The notes below the pieces were generated by a model. It had not been told where the DNA came from. It saw nothing but the letters and a program-made list of their open reading frames with translations, and made no database searches. From the NCBI GenBank assembly GCA_951812925.1, contig OX638370.1, forward strand, positions 41,295,948 to 41,359,947: a stretch of 64,000 bases of DNA, read 5' to 3'. Every line of letters starts with the position of its first letter. The first letter of the stretch is position 1. The DNA comes from Calliopum simillimum. Lineage: Eukaryota > Arthropoda > Insecta > Diptera > Lauxaniidae. Positions 11,031-22,900 of the stretch are shown here, one piece after another. Position numbers and translations under genes: made by a program.

Positions 11031-11644
11031 TTAAGGCATGTTCATTTATTTTTCAAAAATTTTAAAATTTTTTCAACAAAATTGGTCCAAATTGTCACTT
11101 AGAGGGATTGGATTCACCCCTGGTCTTGTTCAAATCTATTTTCGACCTTTCCACGACGATTGGTGCAATAAAATTTTGTTCACCAAAATGGTCCCAAAAC
11201 GGTCCTATTTTATATTCCAGCTCTAAAGATAAGCGTGTAAGCTTATTCTTCAATCCCTGAATTTTTTTCAAGGCAATTATTTTTTTTTTTGCCATGTTTT
11301 TATCCAAAAAAAAAAACTTTTATGTAAGAAGTTTTTTGAAAAAGTTTTTAAAAGTTTTTCATAAAAACTTTTTCAAAAAACTTTTATACAATACGAAAAC
11401 TTTTATGGATAAAAATTTTTAAAAACTTTTATAAAAAACTTTTATTTTTAAAAGTTTTTGAAAAAACTTTTATATGAAACTTTTAAAAATAAAAAATTTT
11501 AAAAACTTTTTGAAAAAACTTTTTTTAAAACTTTTATTTCAAAAAGTTTAAAGTTTTTAAAAACTTTAATCTAGATGATTTAAAAGTTTTTAGTCTGAAT
11601 AAACTTAAAAAAAAAACTTTTAAAAAGGTTTATTTCTGGGTCTG
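11031..11644. repeat. Second copy of the satellite plus AAAAGTTTTT compound repeat
   Basis: A diverged 108-bp unit (about 11078-11210, with GGTGCAATAAAATTTTG and CACCAAAATGG) is followed by an AAAAGTTTTT/AAAAACTTTT array (11305-11600) and the same tail TTTATTTCTGGGTCTG ending at 11644. This matches 1-767 in order and orientation. The shared abrupt right end is the best evidence that the compound repeat is a discrete unit. Confidence 0.85.
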
Positions 11645-11923
11645 CTTATAAGTGCCCATTCTGCACCAGTCGTTTATATATTTTAAATAAGGTACTCAAT
11701 TTAATAAATTTCTATTAAATCAAAAGAATGTTTTACTGCTCCCAAGTGTAAAAATGAAAAACATTGTTGACATACTACTTTGTAGACTACCGTACAAACA
11801 TAAAAATGTAAAAAATTCACATGAAAAAACAAATGCCACACCCCAGTAATTTCATAGTTTTTGTGTAGCTGCGATGTTAATGAATAAAGTTAAAACTTGC
11901 AGGAACAAACTCGCATGTCAGCT

Positions 11924-11958
11924 TATAAATAGGTAAGAAAATCCAATTACTCCTCAGT
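11924..11958 (+). promoter_or_regulatory. Candidate core promoter (TATA plus TCAGT initiator) of the receptor gene
   Basis: TATAAATAG at 11924 is followed by the arthropod initiator TCAGT at 11954-11958, placing the initiator A (11956) 32 nt downstream of the TATA start, the normal spacing. The ATG at 11966 would leave only a 10-nt 5' leader. The motifs are seen; their use as a promoter is inference. Confidence 0.6.
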
Positions 11959-11965
11959 ATTCAAC

Positions 11966-13466
11966 ATGCAAGTCAGGCATAGTTTAAAACCACCAAAGTT
12001 CATATTAAATGCAAGAAATATTTTCATATCAATTTTTACCTTTTTAATCACCGTACAAAACGGTGTGCTATCTACTTACATCAACATATTAGATTGGAAT
12101 ACCACAAGTTCTATATGGCTGAAAATATATGCCATGGCATATAATATATTTGTACTAGTGCTCTTGCTACACTATTTGATATATGGTGAAGCGATAGAAA
12201 TTGCTGATTCTGATCTTAATGGAGTGATCAAAATTGCAATGATGGCAGCTAACATATTCCCAAGTTTAATTGTAGCGAGTGCAATATTATTTCGCTTGCA
12301 TCGTGAGACATCTTTAATTAGAATATCACAGGCACTAAAGCATATGGAACGAAAAATTAACGAAAGAAAAGTGCCCCCAAATTATACATCCCATTTATTG
12401 CTGAATTTTAATTTGATTTCACACACTCTGTTGCATATCATAGCCATCTGGGATGTTATGGACTATGACGAGGACTTTGGCCATTTGATGGCATTCTATA
12501 AGTTCAATACTATCACTATTGCAAATGGCCTACAATTTCATTATTTAGCAGCATTATGGCATTTTTGCAATTGCTTTCATACAAATAATATGAAAGTGGT
12601 ACAACTTTTAAGAAAAATAGAAGAAGGTCATCACGTATCCTTGGAAGTTTTATCAAATGAATTTGATGAGATGGCGTTCACTTATGTCAAACTTACAGCG
12701 CTTTTGTCCAAATTAAATGAAAACTATGAATATTATAATATTTTGATGTTGATGTTTCTGTTCATAAATAGCATGGTATTCGGCTACTATTTTGTCTGTG
12801 AACATTCAGATATACGTTTGCTGGATTTTGCTGTAACCTGTACACCACTTATTCTCTCTGTAATCGATATGTTTATTTTTACCACAACATGTGAACAAGT
12901 TACGAGATCTTGTGAACAGACTCTATTTATATTCATGCAATTTAACAATTTATCTACGTTGGGAAAAGAATTGGAACTGAACGTAATTAAAGAGCTGATT
13001 GGATGAACGTGTTAAGTGAGGTTTTTAAAAAGTAGAGATCTTACAGAAAAAATCTTGAAAATGGGGAATTAGATTTTAAAGTTTGTACAGCCATTTTATA
13101 GTTTTATAAAATACCTATCGAATGACACTAATTACGTATAAACTGATAAAAAAGGTAGCTTAACAACTTTAAGGATGATCATCTCAAAATTTATTAAATT
13201 GTCACGTAACATGTTCTGCCACTCAGATCTTCACTTAGGATTGAATTTTTGTATAAACTTATGTATATATTTATTGGATATTAATATTTCGATATTTTTT
13301 CCAGTGTGAAGCCCTGTGTATGCACTTGAACTGCAATAGTGTGCGGATTAATTTGTTTGGAATGTTAAACATTGATCACAAACTTACTTTCACGTTTTTA
13401 TGCAGCATAATTTTATATGTAATTGTTTTAGTTCAAATTGATTACAACGAACTGGAATGGAATTAA
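11966..13466 (+). CDS. Insect gustatory receptor (7-TM chemosensory receptor), two exons
   Basis: A multi-pass membrane protein of the insect Gr family, expected in chemosensory neurons as a ligand-gated channel. Exon 1 is 11966-12982 (339 codons); a GTAATT donor follows at 12983 and a TTTTTTCCAG acceptor ends at 13304; exon 2 is 13305-13466 (53 codons plus stop), joined in phase 0, giving about 392 aa, the usual Gr length. Unspliced, exon 1 would read only to 13006 and lack the last helix. Exon 1 holds six hydrophobic segments (about residues 16-37, 50-72, 85-107, 145-165, 177-200, 255-308 as a pair). Exon 2 encodes the last helix with NLFGMLNIDHKLTFTF and LYVIVLVQIDY, a variant of the family TYhhhhhQF signature (Thr to Leu, Phe to Ile). 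The short last exon with a phase-0 intron is typical of Grs. The subfamily cannot be named from the sequence alone. No disabling mutation seen. Confidence 0.82.
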
Positions 13467-13600
13467 ACAGAATATGAAGATTTTCAAACTTTTTTTTAAC
13501 TAAATTCTATAAATCTGTAAATGTTAAAAGGGCGGAAGTCATGAATTTTGACATATTGTTTTTTTTTATTGCAAATTCATAGTGCCAGAGAACAGTTCTA
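13467..13600. other. 3' flank of the receptor gene
   Basis: No canonical AATAAA seen; ATTAAA overlaps the stop region at 13462-13467. Otherwise featureless AT-rich DNA. Confidence 0.4.
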
Positions 13601-13609
13601 TTGTCTTGT

Positions 13610-14215
13610 GTTGTATTTGTTCTCCTTTAACTCCTAGGAGCATAGGGCCAATATGAAACGTCACCATTTGTTGCGATCCCTCGTGATGAATTTGGTCTCA
13701 TGCCACAACTTTACAGATTCTTGGATTCCCTTTTCCAGCGTCATTTTCAATTTTTGGGTCTACCACGTCCTTTACTGCCTTGTGGATTCCACTCAAGAGC
13801 CTGAAGAACAACTTCGCTGTGTGGTTTCCGGAGAGTATGACCAATGCATCTCAACTTGCGCAGTTTGAGATCGTTTTCTTAAGCTCTCTGATTGCATTTT
13901 TGATGTAGCTCGACATTTAATGTAGTGCGAGGCCACCATCTTAAGTATACACCTTAAGCATTTATTGACGAATACTTGCAGCTAGTTCGTTAGTTGTTCA
14001 GTAACAAACCGATTTCACATTCGAATCAAAATTGCGCACTTTCGTTTTGGTGGATATAACTGAAGAAGATTATATTTTGTTCAGTTGGAAATAATACTGC
14101 CTAAATACGTGAAGCTATCGAAGTTTTCGATGTCATCACTGCCAGCTCTAAACGTGATATCATTCGTTTAGCTTCATGCTCTTAGTCTTGGATACGTTGA
14201 GCTTTAGGCCGGCTT
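13610..14215 (-). pseudogene. Degraded RTE-like non-LTR RT, C-terminal part
   Basis: In conceptual minus-strand translation the segments GLKLNVSKTKSMKLN, FDSFTYLGSII, IGHTLRKPHSEVVLQALEWN, PQGSKGRGRPKN and a DRNKW...LALCS tail appear in order, interrupted by several stops and frame changes. These are hallmarks of the end of the RT ORF in the RTE group. Heavily decayed and without boundaries; an ancient fragment. Confidence 0.75.
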
Positions 14216-14240
14216 TCTGTGATTGGGGTTTTGTCAATTA

Positions 14241-15125
14241 GGGGAGATGTGTGTACCTTGGTCCGAGTGTACCTCGGTCCGAGTGCCGGTTGCCACTCAA
14301 CAGTTGCACGTGTACGATAATGTTCTTCTATGAAATTTTCCACTCATACCGGTAACTCATATAAATAGACTTCAGACCGTCAAGCTGTACGTGTGTATAA
14401 AAAGCGACGGAAAAAGTGTTTTTTGTGTGTAAAAATTTGTTTTTGGAGTAAGCTACGAAACGTTTTGTGAGGAACTTACTTGAAATATTTCAGTTTTGCA
14501 ACATCAGGAAGGAAGTTTAGTTATTGTTTTAAGCTTTTAGTGTGTTTTAGATGTATTTTCATTAACATGTGTTGTGGGTGTTGACAGTTTTTAAGACATG
14601 CTGTCTGTGTGTACCTTGGACCTAGCTTATTGACCAGCGAGCCTTTTTCGACGGGCAACCAGAAAACCATAATCGCCTCTCAATATAATATTATTATTAT
14701 TATTTACGCGATTAATGTATTTATTTGCAACTATTTTTGTTTAATTAATTGTTTTTTACTAAATGCACTTTTTTGTGTTATAATTTTTGTTTATGATTAA
14801 TTTTTTTTTTTTTTATTGAAAAAAATGTTACTTTTGATTACATAATAAATGGTTCTTTCATAATTTATTACCAAAATACAATGTATTCTCTTTTATTTTT
14901 AATAGTCCAAGGTACACTTGCATGGTGTACCTTGGACCGTTTGAGATTGCAACGGAACAAGTAATATTTCTACTCAATGGTAAGACATAGAAATATCATT
15001 GTCACGTCATTTGATGCTGCAAGCATTGTAGAAATATAACTTAATCAAAAAACTAAAGAAACTTTTTTGGAAAATCCAGCACACTGAAAAAACTGAAAAG
15101 CGGACCAAGGTACACACATCTCCCC
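14241..15125. mobile_element. Non-autonomous TIR element with TA target duplication (885 bp)
   Basis: Perfect 25-bp terminal inverted repeats beginning GGGGAGATGTGTGTACCTTG, at 14241-14265 and 15101-15125, flanked by TA (14239-14240 and 15126-15127). The TIR core GTACCTTGGWCC recurs internally near 14262-14280, 14610 and in both directions near 14909-14940. No transposase ORF. TA duplication fits the Tc1/mariner/pogo group (inference). Confidence 0.88.
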
Positions 15126-15127
15126 TA

Positions 15128-15549
15128 CAGCGCCATCTATGCCAAATATGAAAAATAGTTTCAGGTAAAAGCGTCGTATTTTTTAACGTAGATTCCGAAT
15201 TCGCAATAAAAATTGGGGGTACCCATTTAAAATTTTAGAGTTACCACACCTCGCTAGGGATGATGAGAGTATTAAGATTGGTATCGTTGAATAGCTCTCC
15301 TAGAATTATTTTACACACATTTTTTTGTTTTTTGATTTAACATGCTTCCAAAATATTTGACCTTTCCGGGATTTTCCATAGCCCTTAATGTATATAAAAA
15401 TAACATTCCGTATCAAAAACGTATTTTGTGAATTGGTACATATATTACAGAACATATTAAACGCACACAACATGTTCTAAGGCCATTAGTTTATTTGAAG
15501 GCAGTTTTAGGAGTCACCAGCCCCAGCGTGCGTCATTAAAGCTAGCACG
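15128..15549. other. Unassigned DNA
   Basis: No gene or element boundary recognised between the 885-bp TIR element and the Helitron-like copy. Confidence 0.4.
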
Positions 15550-16068
15550 TCGTATTGAAATTGAGCGAAATCGGTCAACGGACATGCCTATATATTCAAA
15601 TTCAACTTTAGCAGTATTTTTCAAGATAATGCAACCAAGATGCACATAAATACTTAGGACCATAAACGCAAACTCTGAGCAAAAGCTATGCGAACTCGGA
15701 CAAGACGGCGTGACACCTCCCAAATAACTAAAAGTTTCAAAATGCTATACTGAAAGAGTTTTTCGAAATAATCCAAATAAATTTCAATTAAATACTAAGG
15801 ACAACAAATGCAAACTCTGAGAAAAAGCTAGGTAAGCTCGGAAAAGAGGGCGTAGCACCTTCCATATAAGCAAAAGCTTGAAAATGCTATATTCAAAACA
15901 GTTTTTGAAATAATTCAACCAAATTTCAGTCAAAAAATGAGAACAGTAAGTGGAAAATCTGAGCGAAAGCTGTGTGAACTTAGACAAGAGGACGTGGCAC
16001 CTCCCGTACAAGCAAAATTTTCAAAATACTTAAATTTTTGGGCAGGCCAAAGTTTACACCCTTTCTAG
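15550..16068 (+). mobile_element. Helitron-like dispersed repeat, copy 1 (5' part missing)
   Basis: Contains diverged ~165-bp tandem units with GGACAAGANGGCGTGRCACCTCC and ATACTGAAAGAGTTTTT. The 3' end reads TTTGGGCAGGCCAAA, then TTACACCCTTTCTAG at 16068 followed by T. The short hairpin 10-15 nt before a CTAG terminus, followed by T, is the Helitron 3'-end pattern. Other copies: 28668-29065 (minus), 30731-31427, 44713-45123 and 61597-62215. No Rep/helicase is encoded, so this is non-autonomous. Confidence 0.72.
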
Positions 16069-16082
16069 TTTTTTCATATATG

Positions 16083-16436
16083 AAGCAATTCACGCCAAGT
16101 GTACCAGCTCAAAATTTTTTTTTCTCCGATTTCGCTCAAAGTGAGGTGACTGCAGTGAAGAACACTTCAAAGTAAATGGGACCATTAACTTAGATTTATT
16201 AATTTACAAACTTTAGTTTAAGCTATAAATTTTTGAAAAAACACCCTTTTCATGAAAATGACTAAAGACGCCAACTTCAACACCCTGTATGTTAACAACA
16301 AATGGTACTAGGACCAAATCCTCCCGGATTGTTATTCTTGCACACCGTATCTACCATATTGCCGAATTTGAGCGAAATCGGAAAATCGAAAAAATTTTGA
16401 GCTGGTACACTTGGCGTGGATTGCTTAATATACAAA
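16083..16436. mobile_element. MITE, 354 bp, ~50-bp terminal inverted repeats
   Basis: The left end AAGCAATTCACGCCAAGTGT and the right end (reverse complement AAGCAATCCACGCCAAGTGT) continue as imperfect TIRs through ACCAGCTCAAAATTTTT to TCCGATTTCGCTCA. The interior carries the block GAAGTTGGCGT...AGGACCAAATCCTCC shared with the truncated copy at 10376-10625. Non-coding; superfamily unclear. Confidence 0.85.
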
Positions 16437-18325
16437 TATACAAATTTCAAAAGCAATTAAATGCAGAAAAGGAGACAAAAAACTGTCATAAAATATGAAT
16501 GAGGAATAGCCATCAACAAAACAAAAATCGAAAGTATGAGTAGAAAACAGTGAGATATTAAATGCACAACTGGAACTTCAATGCAAGCGAATTCCTTGGC
16601 AAAAAAAAAAAAAACTGAGCAATTTTAAATATTTTAAAGGAATTGGAATACTTTAACCTGTTTTTACTTAGCAACGCAGTATGTTAAAAATTAATTTTTA
16701 CTGAATTATTTTTACCTCATATATGCTAGATTTTTTCAAATAGTTATTTACTTCAGCAGTCACCTCACCAATTGTGCGTACATTGCCTTGGCAAAGGACA
16801 TTTTAATCAAAATTCAGTGATATCTTTTAAATGGTTCCCACTCACCAATTAATTCACATAGCGCTTTGACAATTATTCAGATTTATAGTACAGTCTGTTC
16901 GTTTACTCCAAGTTTTTAAAAATTTTTACCCGAAAAGCTCTTCGGGTACTATGCGCACTATGTACTATGCTCAATATTGAATGATTTCAAATCGCGATAT
17001 CTCATGTGGGGTAAGTCTGACGAAAAAACAGTTCAAAAAGACCCTTCTAGAGAATTGAACGTTCTACAAAATGCATGGACAAAGTTTTTTTTTTATAAAT
17101 TTTAGGTTTGTTGAAAAAACTCTAATAAGCTATAGGCCATATGAAAAAAAAAAAAAAAAAAAATTATATATAGCTTATAGTGGAAATAATTCCCTATAAA
17201 CAAATATTTTTACTTTAAACGTGTGACTCACTGTACATGAGTTATCGTAATTTAGAGCTCAACACATCAATGTGCCTATTCATAAGCGGAATGCACAATT
17301 TACTATTTTATTTTCATATTTTGAATTGGAATATCTCCAGAGTTATAAGTCGTACGAAAACAACTAAAATGTTATTTTTATATGTAGAAAAGCTACATAC
17401 ACTGTAAAAATTTTAGTTTATTTTTAAAACCAAAAAAAGTATTTATATAGAGCAATGCCAAAAAAGTTTTAATTTTAAATTATTTTGGAGTAAATAAAGA
17501 TTGTTCTTTCATTTAATTTAAAATAAATTAAATAAAACGTAAATTGGTCTGATGATTGTTACGTGGCGGTAACCGAAACATATGTCACCATAGCCATGTT
17601 TGGTGGTTTTTTTCTCTTATCCTAATTGTCGTGATGTTCTAAAGTTGAAAAATGCATAGAACTTTAGATGCTTGCAAATAAATACTAAAAGTTCGTAAAA
17701 TTAGTAAATAAAAAGAGAGAAAAATTAAAAAAAAAAAAAATTTTAATTTTAAACTATACCTAATTGAAAAAAACAAACCATCCATACTGAGATTCGAACC
17801 AAGGCACAGTGCATTGAGCCCATACAAGCAATGGTCAGAAATACAAGGAGTGGTTGGATATCGATGAAATTCGGTACTATAAGTAGTTTGGGGTCGTTGA
17901 GCTCAAAAATAACCTTAGATTTGTTGTCAACTTTATAGTTTTGCTAAAAACCAGTTATTGAGGACGATTTTCTTAAGCCCCATATATAACGATAATGAAA
18001 AAGTAATGTTTAATATAAAAAGTGAAATATACGTAGAAGAAATAATGTGTTTTGTACTTTTCAGACCATTTGTGTTAATAAAAACAAAAAAGCTTGTCAA
18101 CATAAATTTTTATATTTTATGTAAATTTTTCATTTTAAGCAGATTTTAAAAAAAAAATAAAAAATATTTGTAGGAAGAAATCGGAAAAGTTATTTGCAGT
18201 TCTTGATTACATAGAGTCCGTACTAGTAGATTAAATAAAAAACGGCACTTATTTTTATAAGATTTGTTTTTTTTTTTTTTCATCGAAATTTGTCAATTTC
18301 TGAAGTTTTTCATATGATAATATCA
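16437..18325. other. Unassigned AT-rich DNA
   Basis: Nearly 1.9 kb without a supportable gene. A runs at 17143-17161 and 17727. A GGTTCGAATCT B-box-like string on the minus strand near 17783 lacks a convincing A box or tRNA fold. Confidence 0.45.
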
Positions 18326-18721
18326 TACAGTGCTGTGCATAACATTTGCAACCAGAAACACATGAAACTGAATCACCAATTTTCGGCCACTAAAACAAAT
18401 GCAAATAAAAAACTTGGTATGAGGTTTTATGTCATTTATATTGTTGTTTATAAAACAAAAATAAAAAGTCCATACATCACTTAAACAAAACTAAAACTTA
18501 AGTGTAATATAAAAATGTGTCGGTAGTGGCTGTGCAAAACATTTGCAACTATTAATCTAAATTAAAAATTAATAACTAAAAATCAATATTTAATGGAATA
18601 ACCCGTGATTTTTATAACAGCAGTGCATCTTTTTGGCATGGATGCGATAAAACTATTTTCAAATGAGTGCGGAATGTCCTGGTACCGTTTTTTAACTTCA
18701 TTAAACAACTCATCCTGCTTT

Positions 18722-19169
18722 CTAAATTTTTGATTGCATAATAAGCAATGCATTTTCGTGACTTGACGATTTGATTGGGTTTAGATCTGGCGACTCCGCG
18801 GGGCATTGATAAACATCAATATTTTGCCGTTTTATCCAATCTTTTACTACTTTCCACGTGTGCTTAAGGTTGTTATTATGCAGGAATATCCATTTTAGTG
18901 TCATTTTCCAAGTTGCATATGGCTTTATAGTATTTTGTGGTATGTCTTTATAATCATTAGGCTTCATTATGTCTTCAACTCTTTGAATTGGACCGATTCC
19001 TTGCGCAGAGATGCATCCCCACACCATGATTCTACAACATCTATCATAGACAGTTCCTATTGTATATTTCGGGCTTAGCCTTTCTCTCCTTGGTCTTCTC
19101 ATAAGCCTGTTTCCACTCGATCCGCACAAATTAAACTTGGACTCGTCAGAAAAGATGGTAAAAGTCTTG
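18722..19169 (-). pseudogene. Tc1-like transposase C-terminal half, left arm
   Basis: Minus-strand frame with FSDESKFN in the spacer (first Asp present), then VWGCISAQGIGPIQ, WIFLHNNNLKHTWK and CPAESPDLNPI. The second catalytic Asp (QDNDPKHT in active relatives) is Asn, and the position after DLNPI is Lys rather than the Glu/Asp of the DDE/D triad. The reading frame also breaks after SSSHENALLI. The N-terminal HTH domain is missing. Inactive. Confidence 0.88.
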
Positions 19170-19549
19170 TGAGAAGACCAAGGAGAGAATGGCTAAGCCC
19201 GAAATATACAATAGGAACTGTCTATCATAGAGGTTGTAGAATCATGGTGTGGGGATGCATCTCTGCGCAAGGAATCGGTCCAATTCAAAGAGTTGAGGAC
19301 ATAATGAAGCCTAATGATTATAAAGACATACCACAAAATACTATAAAGCCATATGCAACTTGGAAAATGACACTAAAATGGATATTCCTGCATAATAACA
19401 ACCTTAAGCACACGTGGAAAGTAGTAAAAGATTGGATAAAACGGCAAAATATTGATGTTTATCAATGCCCCGCGGAGTCGCCAGATCTAAACCCAATCAA
19501 ATCGTCAAGTCACGAAAATGCATTGCTTATTATGCAATCAAAAATTTAG
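19169..19549 (+). pseudogene. Tc1-like transposase C-terminal half, right arm (mirror copy)
   Basis: Mirror image of the left-arm transposase fragment, encoding the same VWGCISAQGIGPIQ to SPDLNPIKSS segment with the same catalytic losses. It begins at the palindrome edge, so the first catalytic Asp region is absent. Near-identity of the arms means the lesions predate the duplication. Confidence 0.88.
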
Positions 19550-19945
19550 AAAGCAGGATGAGTTGTTTAATGAAGTTAAAAAACGGTACCAGGACATTCC
19601 GCACTCATTTGAAAATAGTTTTATCGCATCCATGCCAAAAAGATGCACTGCTGTTATAAAAATCACGGGTTATTCCATTAAATATTGATTTTTAGTTATT
19701 TATTTTTAATTTAGATTAATAGTTGCAAATGTTTTGCACAGCCACTACCGACACATTTTTATATTACACTTAAGTTTTAGTTTTGTTTAAGTGATGTATG
19801 GACATTTTATTTTTGTTTTATAAACAACAACATAAATGACATAAAACCTCATACCAAGTTTTTTATTTGCATCTGTTTTAGTGGCCGAAAATTGGTGATA
19901 CAGTTTCAAGTGTTTCTGGTTGCAAATGTTTTGCACAGCACTGTA

Positions 19946-21289
19946 TATTAAATTATATATTTTCTAAAATTTTTTAATTCAATTTGCTTACTCAAATATT
20001 ATATATTATAATAAAATAATAATAATAATAAACTTTACTTCGCTTAGTTTAATCAAAAGACAAATTTTTGATAATTATTTGTTTAAGAGAACCCTAAACG
20101 AATTGAACAAAACATAATTTTTCTTGAAAAATATCTCAACTTTGAAGTGACACAGCGTGGCCAAAACTGAGTCTTTCCTCTAAATATTTTGTTATTGATG
20201 CAATTACCTATCGATTGATACAAATATTGTTAGGTTTCGAGTCACAAAAAATTTTGATTTTTGTCCATGGGCCAACGCAGTGTGCAAGGGTACAACATCT
20301 TATACCGATGTAGATAAATTACGAAGTCTTTAGCTTACTCCGGCTATTAAGCTTATTGACGTAAATGTGTGAAATTTGTATTTAAACAATTGAAAAAAAT
20401 TTTTTTTTTTTTATTTCTTTTGATAAATAAAATTTGTCGAATTTTGAAACTAAAAAGTTTCTCCAAGCTAAATTAAAACTTTGATTGCATTAGTTTCAAA
20501 CCAAAAGTATTAAAATTGGCGCAGAGAACATTTTAATACTTTTCTTGAACTTATTTTAAAAGTAAAAATGATTAATTTTTTGAATTAAAGTTATTTTATG
20601 GTTGTTTTTAAGACACTTTGGTATTCAAAAATTGAAAAACTAAATGGTTTAACAGCAATTATTTTTTGTGATAAAATTAAAACCTACCGTAATAAATTTC
20701 AACCTTTTTTGGAATAAAATTTGAATTTAATATTTTTACTGTGTATAAGCTACAATATTGCGCCACAATATTTTTCTCTAAATGTAGCCGTTAAAGAGAT
20801 ATTTGTAATGAACTGATTTTGGACGCCATTTTTCCAATATGGCGAACGAGCGAACACGATTCGAGGTAGCAAAGTTAAAATTCTCAAAGAGCACATCGAA
20901 ATTTATAAAACAACCCAATTGCAAAAATCCCGGAAAACTTTCCAGGTAACATCATTTTATTCTACCAAATGATTGTACTATTACTTATTGTTTCTCAAGA
21001 AGATTTGAATTTGAAAAAAGTTTTTAGACATTTAAAAAAGATTTTCTCTAAGGATTTGATGTGTTTTTTGTTTTTTTGATTGTCATTTTAGGTCTGCATA
21101 AAAAGTTCCAATTAGCTCGATCAGTGGCTAAAAGGGGTGGACTAAAGACCTGCATTGTAGAAAAATTAAAAAGTAAATACCAAAATTTTTTAAGAAAATC
21201 CACTCAACTGTCGCCTTTTATATACATATTTCTCGAGACTTTATCTTTTAAAATTAACTTAATAAATCATGTTACATTATATAAATGTA
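19946..21289. other. Unassigned AT-rich DNA with a short (AAT)n tract
   Basis: An (AAT)n microsatellite lies at about 20012-20030, with poly-T near 20400. No supportable gene. Confidence 0.45.
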
Positions 21290-21440
21290 AACTAAATCAA
21301 GAGTGTCAGCGTTTCAAAATCATTGAGCCAAGCGCACTCGGCTTGGTGAAACCAATTTTAATTTTAAAACGAACCATACACGCGTTTTCTTCTGAATTGG
21401 TATCTGCGGACTTTCATTTCCCATTTTCCATAAAATCGTA

Positions 21441-22632
21441 GAGGACTGTCGTATAGGTTGGGACGGGTTTTGTTTTTGGTCAGTGGTTTTGAAACGGATC
21501 GAAAAATTGTTAATTTAAATAAACCAATAAAAAGGTATGGTCATCGGCTACAATTTTTTTATAGAAAGTTATATGATATCGTGATCAAGTCAAAAGTTAT
21601 AGCCATTTTAATGAAGACCTTTTTTTGCCGAAAAAACATTTTCCGTATAAGTTGGGACACTTCAAAAATCACAAAGTAACCCAAAAAGTTAAGTTAATCT
21701 GCATAATATTATTTTTATTAGAATATTTATTGAAACGTCATGTTTCAAATAAACAATTTGGGTAAAAATATATCATTCCGCCTAATATGATTCGCAGTTT
21801 GTACAGGTGACGAAACTGTTCCGCATACTTTATTTTTAAGGTACTTCTTGTGCGAGACACAAGATGCCATCAACGGATTGGCGTGCAAAGCAACTCTTTT
21901 AACCAGCTTTGACAATGCATCGTCATCAATGTTTGAAATGTCTTTAATTTTATCATTCACTTTTTGGGTATACCTCGCCAAACTGCTTTTTGGGATTTTA
22001 TAAGCTTTTCTGGTAGATCGAATGCCTTAGCCAATTTTATTTCCTTGATCTGTGCGACCAATGCATTGAAATCGGGAATTCCACGATCGGTTTTTCGTGC
22101 GTTATGAACTTGCCAAACTCATGGGACATAAATGAGTCACAATCGTCAAAAATTCATTAATAAATGCTTTTTAATTATTATAAATACAATTGCATTCATC
22201 AAATATTGTAAAAAAATATAATTTAAATGGTATCGCAATGCCTTGGAATAAAAAAAAGTGCTGTCCCAACTTATACGACATGAGTGTCCCAACCCTTACA
22301 AAGTTGCCATTTCGTGAAAGCCCAAAAATAATATTTGCCACAACAATACATTTCAATTACTCTTTCACGGAATGAAAATACACTGAATACAAGACATTGA
22401 ACACACTTACATGAAACAATTGGTTTAAATTCGACAAATTACGAACACGCAGAAACTATCGAAAAGATCTTTTTGATATGACAATTTACTCTTTGTATCT
22501 TTTGCACATGAAACGTTAGGTTATAAACAGACTTTACTTCGACAGTTGAAACATAGGTGTCGCCAGTATTGGAAATTCAAGAAAAACGGCGGTCCCAACT
22601 TATACGGCGTCCCAACCTATGCGACATTCCCC
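21441..22632. mobile_element. TIR element with TA duplication, 1,192 bp
   Basis: The left end GAGGACTGTCGTATAGGTTG and the right end (complement GGGGAATGTCGCATAGGTTG) are imperfect TIRs flanked by TA at 21439-21440 and 22633-22634. The core motif TATAAGTTGGGAC recurs internally near 21651, 22266 and 22600. A minus-strand coding remnant (21745-22135; ARYTQKVNDKIKDISNIDDD, NPLMASCVSHKKYLKNK) may be part of an accessory or transposase protein, but I do not recognise it. Confidence 0.78.
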
Positions 22633-22633
22633 T

Positions 22634-22900
22634 ACATATCGTCGGGTTAAGACTACAACTAGACATCTACATTTTCATTGTTTTGAGAAAAACGCTTTTT
22701 AAGTTTTTTGAAATTTGGTTTTTGTATGATATTTTCAAGTTTCCTGCTTCTTACTTTTTATATATAATTAGAAAGAGACAAGATTTCAAAAAGCCGATTA
22801 GACTGAGGCATAGTGCCGTTTTTTCTTCATGTTTCTGTGTACTTAAGTCAAAACATCAGAAAATGTAGATGTCTAGTTGTAGTTTAACCCGACGATATGT
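22634..22900. mobile_element. Small inverted-repeat MITE, 267 bp
   Basis: Arms of about 43 bp: left starts ACATATCGTCGGGTTAAG (22634), right is its complement ending at 22900, both extending through CTACAACTAGACATCTACAT. It abuts the TA flank of the preceding element. Non-coding. Confidence 0.8.

Larger units (their letters stand above)
18328..19943. mobile_element. Palindromic Tc1-like element (two inverted copies of its 3' half)
   Basis: Ends in CAGTGCTGTGCATAACATTT at 18328 and its complement at 19943, flanked by TA on both sides, as for Tc1/mariner. The two arms, 18328-19101 and 19170-19943 (774 bp each), are near-perfect reverse complements about a 68-bp spacer; mirror coordinates sum to 38271 throughout. 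The spacer adds the left copy's first catalytic region (FSDESKFNL). The whole could fold into one long hairpin. Internal copies of the terminal motif occur near 18525 and 19730. Confidence 0.92.

Noticed and set aside
17770..17830. tRNA or SINE on the minus strand
   Set aside because: Only a B-box-like GGTTCGAATCT is seen; A box and stems do not fit.
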